Below are positions 35,980 to 43,633 of a stretch of 64,000 nt of DNA, one piece after another. This stretch comes from Tunturibacter empetritectus (GTDB lineage Bacteria > Acidobacteriota > Terriglobia > Terriglobales > Acidobacteriaceae). Numbering within the stretch: the first letter of the stretch is position 1; each line of letters starts with the position of its first letter. The stretch is taken from NCBI RefSeq assembly GCF_040358985.1, contig NZ_CP132932.1:3596001-3660000 (forward strand), written 5' to 3'. The position numbers and the translations under genes were made by a program. The notes beneath the pieces were generated by a model. It was not told where the DNA came from. It did not search any database and worked only from the letters and a program-made list of their open reading frames with translations.

Positions 35980-37443
35980 ATGTCTACCCATACTTTTGAC
36001 CTGGTTGGTTCTGCCTCCGCTGAGATGGTTCGCGAGGGTTTTCATACCGACTTTCCTGAAGGCAGTGACGCGCAGGTGGCGGCGATTCGTTCGGCTGCCG
36101 GAGCGAAGACCGACGCGGATGTTCGCGACCTGCGGGGGCTGTTGTGGTCTTCGATCGATAATGACACTTCGCGGGATCTGGACCAGATTGAGGTGGCCGA
36201 GCGCGTGGACGGTGGGGTGCGCGTCATGGTGGGGGTGGCCGACGTTTCGGCTTCGGTGCTGAAGGATACTCCGCTGGATCGTCATGCGGCGGAGCAGACG
36301 CAGACGGTTTATACGGCGGTGCGAAACTTTTCCATGCTGCCGACGGAGCTTTCCACGGATCTGACCTCGTTGAATGAAGACGAGGATCGGATGGCGGTGG
36401 TGGTTGAGTTTGTGGTGGATAGTGAAGGGAAGGTGCAGGACACTGCCATCTACAGGGCGCAGGTTCGGAACAAGGCGCAGCTTGCTTACAGCCATGTGGG
36501 GCCGTGGCTTGAAGGGAAGGCGGGGCCGGATGCGAAGGTGGCTGCTTCGGTTGATCTACAAGCGCAGCTGCGGCTGCAGGATGAGGCGGCCCAGGCGCTG
36601 CGGGCTCAGCGGGTGAAGATGGGTGCGCTGGAGTTCAACCGGGTGGAGGCCGATCCGGTGGTAGTGGATGGCAAGGTGGAGTCGATTGGGACGGCGTTTC
36701 ATAATCGTGCGAGCGATTTGATTGAGGAGTTGATGATCGCTACGAACGAGACGATGGCGCGGATGCTACGGGAGGCGAAGCGGTCGTCGATTCGGAGGGT
36801 GGTGCGGTCGCCGGAGCGGTGGGCGCGGATTGTGGAGCTGGTGGGGCGGCATGGGACGGTGCTGCCGGCTCAGCCTGACTCGGGCGCGCTGAATGCGTTT
36901 TTGCAGGCACAGAGGGAGTCGGATGCGGTGCACTATCCGGATCTGTCGCTGGCGATCATCAAGCTGATGGGGCCGGGGGAGTATGTTCTGGCCAAGGGCG
37001 ATGATGATGCGGAGCAGCCGGGGCACTTCGGGCTGGCGGCGCAGGACTATGCGCACTCGACTGCGCCGAACCGGCGGTTCGTCGATCTGGTGACGCAGCG
37101 AGTGGTGAAGGCGATGCTGGCGGGCGAGGCTGCTCCTTACACCGATGAGGAGCTTGCCGCGATTGCGACACACTGCAACGAGAGAGAGTCGGCTGGGCGC
37201 AAGGTGGAACGGACGATGTTGAAGCGAGTGGCGGCGGTGGGGCTCGCCGGAAGCGTGGGGAAGACCTTCCATGGAGTGATTACCGGGGCGAACGATAAGG
37301 GGACGTATGTGCGGGTGTTTGATCCTCCGGTGGAGGGCAAGGTGGTGCGGGGCGCGCAGGGGCTGGATGTGGGGGATATGGTGGATGTGACGCTGCTGCA
37401 TACCGATCCGCAACATGCGTTTATCGACTTTGGACGTGGGTGA
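35980..37443 (+). CDS. RNB-domain exoribonuclease (RNase II/R family)
   Basis: 487 residues from the ATG at 35980 (an alternative ATG at 35962 adds six residues). The RNB signature WSSIDNDTSRDLDQIE supplies the catalytic aspartates that bind magnesium, followed by VMVGVADVSASV, and YAHSTAPNRRFVDLVTQR near 365 is the typical late motif. It has a short C-terminal S1-like part (VEGKVVRGAQGLDVGDMVDVTLL), but no N-terminal cold-shock domains, so it is a reduced form shorter than RNase R or RNase II. It begins 25 bases after rhaB. A link to rhamnose use is not evident. Confidence 0.88.
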   Translation: MSTHTFDLVGSASAEMVREGFHTDFPEGSDAQVAAIRSAAGAKTDADVRDLRGLLWSSIDNDTSRDLDQIEVAERVDGGVRVMVGVADVSASVLKDTPLDRHAAEQTQTVYTAVRNFSMLPTELSTDLTSLNEDEDRMAVVVEFVVDSEGKVQDTAIYRAQVRNKAQLAYSHVGPWLEGKAGPDAKVAASVDLQAQLRLQDEAAQALRAQRVKMGALEFNRVEADPVVVDGKVESIGTAFHNRASDLIEELMIATNETMARMLREAKRSSIRRVVRSPERWARIVELVGRHGTVLPAQPDSGALNAFLQAQRESDAVHYPDLSLAIIKLMGPGEYVLAKGDDDAEQPGHFGLAAQDYAHSTAPNRRFVDLVTQRVVKAMLAGEAAPYTDEELAAIATHCNERESAGRKVERTMLKRVAAVGLAGSVGKTFHGVITGANDKGTYVRVFDPPVEGKVVRGAQGLDVGDMVDVTLLHTDPQHAFIDFGRG

Positions 37444-37467
37444 GGCTAGAGGCGTCTACGGCGGTTG

Positions 37468-38136
37468 CTAAGTTGCGTTGCGAATGTACTTTTGTCTTGC
37501 GCGGAGTAGGTCGTCCAGTTGATGGTCGCTGAGGGTTTGCAAGGAGCCTAGCTGGTGGGCGACGAGGCGGATGTGGGCGAGGTGCTCGACGGTCTCCATC
37601 TTGAGGAAGGCGTCCGTGAGCGTGGGTCCATAGGCTACGGCGCCGTGATTGGCCATAAGGATGGCGGTGTGATGGGGAATGAAGGGCCTGAGGCTGGCTG
37701 CGACCTCGTCGGTGCCGGTGGTGGCGTACTGGGCCAGGGGGACTGAGCCGAGGGTCATGACGGCCTCCTGGCAGAGCATCTCGTCGAGGGCGCGGCCTGC
37801 GCAGGCAAAGGCGGTAGCAATGGGGGGATGGGAGTGGACGACGGCCTCGATGTCGGCTCTCATCTGGTAGACGGCGAGGTGCATGCTGAGTTCGCTGGTG
37901 ACCTTTCTTGAGCCTGCGAGCTGGCGTCCTTCGAGGTCGACGATGACCATGTCGGAGGAGCGCATGAGGTACTTGCTCATGCCGGTGGGTGTGACCAGCA
38001 GGCGCTCCTGATCGAGCCTGACGGAGAGGTTTCCGGAGGTGCCGGGCATAAAGCCGAGTCGAGAGAGCCATCGGCCGAACTGCACGAGTTCGCGCCTTAG
38101 TTCGACTTCGGGCCGGCCAATACATTCTTCGATCAT
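37468..38136 (-). CDS. Class II aldolase (L-fuculose-phosphate-aldolase-like)
   Basis: 222 residues. Zinc aldolase fold with GTSGNLSVRLDQERLLVTPTG at the phosphate-binding end, VVHSHPPIATAFACAG giving two zinc histidines, and AILMANHGAVAYG giving the third. Family members cleave fuculose 1-phosphate, ribulose phosphates or methylthioribulose phosphate. An aldolase for a deoxysugar fits the nearby rhamnose locus, but a role in methionine salvage (MtnB-type dehydratase is related) cannot be excluded. The start at 38136 has AGAGGA just upstream; a longer start at 38190 is unlikely. It is the last gene of a minus-strand series. Confidence 0.83.
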   Translation of the reverse strand: MIEECIGRPEVELRRELVQFGRWLSRLGFMPGTSGNLSVRLDQERLLVTPTGMSKYLMRSSDMVIVDLEGRQLAGSRKVTSELSMHLAVYQMRADIEAVVHSHPPIATAFACAGRALDEMLCQEAVMTLGSVPLAQYATTGTDEVAASLRPFIPHHTAILMANHGAVAYGPTLTDAFLKMETVEHLAHIRLVAHQLGSLQTLSDHQLDDLLRARQKYIRNAT

Positions 38137-38196
38137 CGTTCCTCTTTCATTGCCATGAAGTGTAATCCCATTACGGTTTTTAAAGTGCATGTTTCC

Positions 38197-39222
38197 TCAC
38201 AGGATTTCGAATGGAGATCTTTTTATTTGGATGATCCTTCTTGGGGATTGAGGGCTTTGCAGATTTCTCCAAGCTTTTCCGATTTTGGCGGAGGCCAGGA
38301 AGAGATGGCCAGCGGTGAGCGGACCGACGACGCGATGATGGCCGACTGCCGCCAGGCCCATGGAGGCGATGCATCCACACTGTTCGCAGTCGGGGTTTCC
38401 ACCAAACTGGCAGGGTGTAATTTTGGTTGAAAGGTCGGCGGAGACAGTCATAGTTGTTCGAGCGAAGATACACTCTTCGGGGGACTTTGGTGGAGAGGAG
38501 ATTTCTTGGATGACAATGTCCGGCATATCGAGTACCGGATATTTGTTTCGGAGCTGGTGGAGCTCGGCGATGACAGCGACTCGCTGGGACGAGGTGAGAA
38601 TCTCCGGATCGGTGGCACCACGCTGCGGGGTAAACAGACTGAACCAGACTTTGGCCACTGGAGTCTGGCTGCTCCAGAACTGAAGGAACTGATCGAGGTA
38701 TCCGGGACGGTCGGCTATCTGCGCAGTGATGGTGCAGTGGACAGTAACTCTGGCGCCCTGGATGTTCTTCAGAATGCGCTCGTAGGTGGCTGGCTTGCGA
38801 CGTTCGTCGTGCTCGGGTTGAAGTCCGTCGATGGAAACGACAACGTTGAGCTTTTTGAAGCGCTTCCACTCGGGGGGGATGACTCGGAAGGCGCTGGTGA
38901 CGATTTGAGTGTGGATCCCGCGAGCTTCGATCTGCGGGAGGAGAAGTTCGAGTTCGCGATGCCGGACTAAGGGGTCGCCGCCGACGAGAGAGACGTGAAG
39001 GGGCTTCTCTTTGTCGAGCAGGTCGAGTATTCGTTGGACGAGCTCGTCGCCTTTGTAGTCGGAGAGTTCGCGCAGCTGGGTTGCTCCGCCTAGATGTGCC
39101 GTATCGAAGGCGTAGCATCCTGGGCAACGCAGAGGGCACTCCTTCGTAATTTCGATGGACAGGGAGGGAGCGCGGCCGCCGAGGATTCTAGCCCACGCGT
39201 GAAGGACTTCTGATTTCTTCAT
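38197..39222 (-). CDS. Radical SAM protein, function unknown
   Basis: 341 residues. The radical SAM cluster motif is CPLRCPGC near residue 30, preceded by LSIEITKE and followed by VSLVGGDPLVRHRELELLL (SAM-binding GGDP). VVSIDGLQPEHDERR matches the SPASM/Twitch group of the superfamily. The C-terminus has a cysteine-rich patch, CQFGGNPDCEQCGCIAS, which could hold an auxiliary cluster. GGAGAAGC precedes the ATG. No peptide precursor or recognised partner gene is adjacent; its neighbours are a class II aldolase and a small membrane protein. Substrate is unknown. Confidence 0.82.
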   Translation of the reverse strand: MKKSEVLHAWARILGGRAPSLSIEITKECPLRCPGCYAFDTAHLGGATQLRELSDYKGDELVQRILDLLDKEKPLHVSLVGGDPLVRHRELELLLPQIEARGIHTQIVTSAFRVIPPEWKRFKKLNVVVSIDGLQPEHDERRKPATYERILKNIQGARVTVHCTITAQIADRPGYLDQFLQFWSSQTPVAKVWFSLFTPQRGATDPEILTSSQRVAVIAELHQLRNKYPVLDMPDIVIQEISSPPKSPEECIFARTTMTVSADLSTKITPCQFGGNPDCEQCGCIASMGLAAVGHHRVVGPLTAGHLFLASAKIGKAWRNLQSPQSPRRIIQIKRSPFEIL

Positions 39223-39320
39223 TGCTTCTCCATGATCGGCTGTATGAGAACAGATCAGTTTAGGTAGAGACCGCATGCGACTCGGAGGGAGTCGCGACTA
39301 CGAAAGCACGAAGAGAGCTA

Positions 39321-39725
39321 TCAGATTTGTAGTGGGAGATTGATGGAGTGAAGGGAGATGTTGCGCGGCAGGTTGTACTGCACAGACGAGACCATGCAGG
39401 GGCAGAGCCTGGCTGCTGGATCGGCTGGCTGAAAGAGAGAAGACAACACGCGTCGAAGCGACAGTATCAGGGCAAGGACCGCTCTTCGTTGATGAGAGAG
39501 AACGAGCATGAGGCAGAAGACTGCGGCCAGAGCGAGAAGCCCGAACTCACAGTCCTGACCACCGCGGAGAAACTTGTCGAAGGTCCAGAGGTATTCCGTC
39601 ACTGGCATGACGGCTACCAGAAGCGTTGTGAGGAGTACGAGAATCTGACCGAATAAAACGCAGATCTCCGGCGCACGAGAAGGCGTGTCTTCAACCGAGC
39701 GCCTCGCTATGGAGATAAGTTTCAA
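39321..39725 (-). CDS. Small membrane protein of unknown function
   Basis: 134 residues with two hydrophobic helices (about 22-42 and 60-78) joined by TEYLWTFDKFLRGGQDCEFG, whose compact, polar character suggests a conserved loop. The C-terminal third contains cysteines (ARLCPCMVSS) and no recognised motif. It starts at TTG with AGAGGG five bases upstream. It lies between the radical SAM gene and the GH39 pair on the same strand. The gene could be a paired membrane factor of the radical SAM protein, but that is only position-based. Confidence 0.6.
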   Translation of the reverse strand: MKLISIARRSVEDTPSRAPEICVLFGQILVLLTTLLVAVMPVTEYLWTFDKFLRGGQDCEFGLLALAAVFCLMLVLSHQRRAVLALILSLRRVLSSLFQPADPAARLCPCMVSSVQYNLPRNISLHSINLPLQI

Positions 39726-39933
39726 TAGCCCTCTTGTTCTACGCAGATTTTATCCTGATCTGTTTGTATGGGCCAGCGGGGAGCAGTCATTCTTCCAACG
39801 CTGTGCTTCGCTTAAATTCGTTCTGCCTTATGATGCGCAAATTTGCGGTATCGCTCCGTGATTGGGATTTCTTTTTTCTTCTCGGTGTTTATTTTGGGGC
39901 GAGGTGAAGCGATTCTGTCGGAGTTTGGGCGAT

Positions 39934-41454
39934 TCAGTGTTGCGAGTCTTCGACTTGAATCAGGACCAACGCGTTTGGAGTGAGGCTGAGGTGGAGAGTT
40001 CCATTGCGAAGTGCTGTCTGCTCCGGGGCGGGAAGTGCGGTCTCGCGGTTGAGTTGCTCGGCCTGGGCGGGTGTGGGGTTTTTGGGTTTGCCCATGGCTG
40101 CCCACTGGGGTAGGACGTTGCCGTGGGTCTGATCGGCTCTTTGAATCGCGACCTTCGCGTTTTGCGGGACGCTGGCCAGATGAAGGTTGAGTTCTAGAGA
40201 GATGCCTTGCTGGCCGGGGTCAACGAGATTCCAGGCTGCGATGGCCAGGTTTCCGTTTGCTGTTCGTGTGACGATTATGTTGTTGGAGGTGTTGGCAAGG
40301 CGTTGGTCGCCGAGTTGGTGCAGGAGACCGTAGGCGTAGTAGCTGGGCTTGTTGATGCCGTCGAAGGCGCGTAGCCCGAAGTCTCCGCGGAAGGGAGTGC
40401 TGGTGGGGCCGCCTTCTTCGAAGACGTCAGAGAAGGTCCAGAAGGAGAGCATGTCTACGTTGCCGTCGCACTCACGGACTGTGTTGGCCAGCGCTGAGCC
40501 GACATAGATGGTGTCGCGCGATTCCATTTGGCCGGGGACGTTCCATTCGGTCCAGAAGAGCGGGAGGTGAGGGGTGGCGGAGTGATTGATCTCTCCGCGA
40601 ACCTTGGCTATGGCGCGGCCTACGCGGTCGTCCATGGCGATGTCTTCGTTGGTGCCGAACATGTTGTGGACGGTGTCGTCGGCGTAGCCGTGGGTCGATA
40701 CAAAGTCGACGGGGACGTGGTTGTCTGATGTGTGTTGAAGGAACTCTGGGATCCATTGTGCCGCTGCGGTGGCAGGGCCGCCTACTCGCAGACGTGGGTT
40801 GACGGATTTGAGTGTGCGCGCAGTGTGATCGTAGAGATCGAAGTACGATTCCTGGCGCGGGATGCCGTTCCAGAAGTCGATGTTGGGCTCGTTCCAGACT
40901 TCGAAGTACCACTGGGAGACTTCGTCGATGCCATAGCGCTCGACGAGGTGCTGGGCGAAGTGCTGGATGAGGTCGTCCCAGCGCTCCATGCTCTTTGGCG
41001 GTGAGACGTTCTGCTTGTACCAGAAGGGGTGTAGGGCGTCGGGGTTGAAGGCAAGCTTTTTGGGCATGAAGCTGATCTCTACGACAGGACGGACGCCATT
41101 CTTCAAGAGGCCGTCGTAGATGGAGTCGACGTAGGCGAAGTTGTAGACGGGGTTGCCGTGCTCGTCCTCGTTGTAGACGCCGACTTCGTCGTGGAGGATG
41201 GCGTGGAAGCGGACGTAGCGGAAGTCCGCCACTTTTTTCACGGCGCGGAGGTCTTCGCGATAGGCTTCGCGCAGGGTGAGGATGGCGCGCCCGGAGCCGA
41301 ACATCTGCTCCCAAAAATGCGGGAATGGTGTTGTGGCGGCGTGGGCGTCGATTGTGATGGCTACTTCAGCAGGCGGCTGAGACTGAGAGAAGCAAGGCCA
41401 CGCAGTGCATAAAAGGATGAGAGAGAGTTGCAGGAGTCGGTTTTGTCGGCTCAT
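39934..41454 (-). CDS. Secreted GH39 glycosidase (beta-xylosidase-like), paralog 1
   Basis: 506 residues with a signal peptide (LLQLSLILLCTAWPCFS). The (beta/alpha)8 barrel carries the GH-A clan residues: WYFEVWNEPNIDFW with the acid/base glutamate, and LPLFWTEWNVPG with the nucleophile glutamate. GH39 enzymes cleave beta-xylosides or alpha-iduronides; a xylosidase-like action on plant glycan fragments fits the region. GAGG lies six bases before the ATG. It is 60 bases after its paralog and shares with it FPHFWEQxFGSGRAIL near the N-terminus, indicating tandem duplication. Confidence 0.9.
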   Translation of the reverse strand: MSRQNRLLQLSLILLCTAWPCFSQSQPPAEVAITIDAHAATTPFPHFWEQMFGSGRAILTLREAYREDLRAVKKVADFRYVRFHAILHDEVGVYNEDEHGNPVYNFAYVDSIYDGLLKNGVRPVVEISFMPKKLAFNPDALHPFWYKQNVSPPKSMERWDDLIQHFAQHLVERYGIDEVSQWYFEVWNEPNIDFWNGIPRQESYFDLYDHTARTLKSVNPRLRVGGPATAAAQWIPEFLQHTSDNHVPVDFVSTHGYADDTVHNMFGTNEDIAMDDRVGRAIAKVRGEINHSATPHLPLFWTEWNVPGQMESRDTIYVGSALANTVRECDGNVDMLSFWTFSDVFEEGGPTSTPFRGDFGLRAFDGINKPSYYAYGLLHQLGDQRLANTSNNIIVTRTANGNLAIAAWNLVDPGQQGISLELNLHLASVPQNAKVAIQRADQTHGNVLPQWAAMGKPKNPTPAQAEQLNRETALPAPEQTALRNGTLHLSLTPNALVLIQVEDSQH

Positions 41455-41514
41455 TTGTGACCTCGTTCTGAACAGCGAGGAGAGCTGTTTTATTTGGCTG
41501 CTTTATTTGGCTTT

Positions 41515-43089
41515 TCACTTAACTATGAGAAGGACGAGGCCGTGTGGCGGCACAGCGATCTGGAGATGACCGTTGGAGAGCCGGAGTTTTTCTGCGGGCG
41601 CCATCGCACCGGCGGCTCTCAACTTTTTGATCTGATCCTGGGTGAGGTCGCGCGGCCTGCCCATGGCGTCGAACTCTTTCACTGCGTTTCCGTGGTCGTC
41701 ATCCACTCGCAAGAGTTCGACTTTCGCGCTTGATGGAACGCCGGTAAAGGTTAGCTGAAAGTTTTTATCTGGACCTTTGCTGGTGGGAGGAGGAGTGTAG
41801 GCGGCTCCGATGCCGAAGGGTGGGGCGTAGTTCCAGAGAGCGATTTCTACGGCGCCATCGGTCGATTTGGTTGCGAGTGCGTCGTCGTTGTCTAGTTTAA
41901 TTCGGTGGTCTCCAAGACGATGCAGCATGGCGAAGGCGTTGAATGACGGCTTGGGAATGCCATTGGCAGCGACGAGGCCAAAGCCGCCGTAGAAGGGCGT
42001 CCGTACGACTCCCTGCTCCTCGAAGACATCGGAGAACGTCCAGTAGCTCATCGACTCGGTGAGGCCGTCGCACTGGCGAATGTTGTTGGCGAGCCATGAT
42101 CCGAGGTAGGTGGTGTCGGTGACGTCGGGCTCGTTCGAGTAGCTGGCGTTGTATTCGCTGAAGATGAGAGGCATCTTTGGGTAGGGTGAGGCGGCGATCT
42201 CGTCGTGCACTTTTTTGACTGCGCGATAGACCATGAGGTCGCGGGGAATCTGTTCGTCGGTGTGGAAGACATCTTTGGCGGTGTCATTCGCGTAGACGTG
42301 GGTGGAGGCGAAGTCGACTGGTATGTTGTTCTCTTTACAGTGCTTGAGAAAGTCGGCGACGTACGCGGCCTGGGCTGTCGATGGGCCGCCTACGCGGATT
42401 CGTTGGCTGACTTTTTTGAGTGCGAGGGCGGTGTGGTCGTAGAGCTCGAAGTAGGTGGGGATGTTGGGGCGGCCGCCCCAGAAATCCAGATTTGGCTCGT
42501 TCCAGACTTCAAAGTTCCAGGTTGCTACTTCGTTGATTCCATAGCGGGTTATGAGGTGCTGGGCGAAGGCGGTGATCATGGCGTCCCAGAGGGCGTAGTC
42601 CTTTGGCGGCGAGACGACGGGCTTGTAGAAGAAGGACTGCGTCTGGTTTGGATCGGCGGCCATCTTGCGGGGCATGAAGCTTAACTCTATGAAAGGGCGG
42701 ACGTTGTTGGCGAGGAGGCCGTCGTAGATCTGGTCGATGTAGGAGAAGTTGTAGATGCCGGCGCCCTGAACTTTTTCGGGAGGGAGGCCGGGGTTTTGCG
42801 TGGTGGCGTCGGGGTCGTAGAGGCCGACTTCGTCGAGGAAGATGCCGTGGAAGCGCACTGATTTGAAGTCGGTTACGGTCTTTACGGTGCGGAGGTCGTC
42901 GCGGTAGCTCTGACGGAGAGAGAGGATGGCGCGACCGGAGCCGAAGGTCTGTTCCCAGAAGTGGGGGAAGGGAGTGGTAGGAGCGTTGGCGTCTATCTTT
43001 ACTTGCTCGGTTGTCTGAGCGTGGAGGCCCATCGTGCTGATAAGGCTGAGGCTAAGCGCGGCCAGGGCGAGCGTGCGGGACCGAATCAT
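41515..43089 (-). CDS. Secreted GH39 glycosidase, paralog 2
   Basis: 524 residues from the ATG at 43089; a longer frame to 43173 has no support. Signal peptide LALAALSLSLISTMGLHA. Catalytic residues: WNFEVWNEPNLDFW (acid/base) and MPLIFSEYNASY (nucleophile; paralog 1 has TEWN). Compared with paralog 1 it has an extra loop after the EVGLYDPDA stretch and a longer C-terminal beta domain containing GIGAAYTPPPTSKGPDKNF. Different nucleophile surroundings suggest different substrate preference. It is first of the GH39 pair and lies downstream of the TonB receptor gene on the same strand, separated by 544 bases of repeat-rich DNA. Confidence 0.9.
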   Translation of the reverse strand: MIRSRTLALAALSLSLISTMGLHAQTTEQVKIDANAPTTPFPHFWEQTFGSGRAILSLRQSYRDDLRTVKTVTDFKSVRFHGIFLDEVGLYDPDATTQNPGLPPEKVQGAGIYNFSYIDQIYDGLLANNVRPFIELSFMPRKMAADPNQTQSFFYKPVVSPPKDYALWDAMITAFAQHLITRYGINEVATWNFEVWNEPNLDFWGGRPNIPTYFELYDHTALALKKVSQRIRVGGPSTAQAAYVADFLKHCKENNIPVDFASTHVYANDTAKDVFHTDEQIPRDLMVYRAVKKVHDEIAASPYPKMPLIFSEYNASYSNEPDVTDTTYLGSWLANNIRQCDGLTESMSYWTFSDVFEEQGVVRTPFYGGFGLVAANGIPKPSFNAFAMLHRLGDHRIKLDNDDALATKSTDGAVEIALWNYAPPFGIGAAYTPPPTSKGPDKNFQLTFTGVPSSAKVELLRVDDDHGNAVKEFDAMGRPRDLTQDQIKKLRAAGAMAPAEKLRLSNGHLQIAVPPHGLVLLIVK

Positions 43090-43585
43090 GAGAGATCTCT
43101 CCAGAGTGTTTTGCTTGTGGTGATTCGTGGTGACGATGTGGTTTCTTGCTGGCGAAACGTGGTGAATTAGCACTACAGTGGCGTGGTGCGGAGGCAGGAA
43201 TGACGCGGGTTTTATGGTTTTTGTTGGTAAAAAAATCCTCGTGTTTAGAGTGCACCATAAATGAGGCAGCCACTTTTTTTATGGGTGGTGTGTGGTTGCG
43301 GTGAGGGCAGCTGCAAAAGCAGATCCCTACGGGATGACAACTAAAAGGACAGACAATGACAACAGCAACAGCAACGACAAAACGAAATGCGGGGATCCTT
43401 CCCCTTCGACTTCGCTCAGGATGACGACCGAAGGATTACGGATGACGACCGAAGGACAAAGATGACGACCGAAGGTTTTGGATGACGAGTCAAGTGACGG
43501 TGACGAACTCTGGATAGCTACAAAGGAGTTTAGAGTTACGACGGCGAATTCGAAGACGACAAACAATTTGGGACACGATGAGATA
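43090..43585. other. Repeat-rich intergenic region between the GH39 pair and a TonB receptor
   Basis: No credible gene. It contains the GH39 promoter region next to 43090, the composite repeat at 43312-43485, and then about 100 bases without visible structure before the receptor 3' hairpin at 43586. Confidence 0.5.
43312..43485. repeat. Composite interspersed repeat, locus 4, with a 14-bp triplication
   Basis: It has a GCAGATCCCTACGGGATGAC hairpin (ATCCC/GGGAT, 43323-43335), CAACAGCAACAGCAACG stuttering, then GGGGATCCTTCCCCTTCGAC with TTCGCTCAGGATGACG. The final ATGACGACCGAAGG is present three times (43421, 43442, 43462) at 20-21 base spacing. Confidence 0.82.
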
Positions 43586-43626
43586 CTTCCCGTCTGCACC
43601 GGATTGGTTTCGGTGCAGACGGGAAG
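43586..43626 (-). terminator. Long perfect hairpin after TonB receptor 1
   Basis: Sixteen-base perfect stem (CTTCCCGTCTGCACCG with its complement) and a nine-base loop, eight bases past the receptor stop codon. No U-run follows on the minus strand (TATCTCATC), so it may be a 3'-end stabiliser or a Rho-type stop rather than a classical terminator. TonB receptor 2 has a similar structure. Confidence 0.6.
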
Positions 43627-43633
43627 AGGTTGG

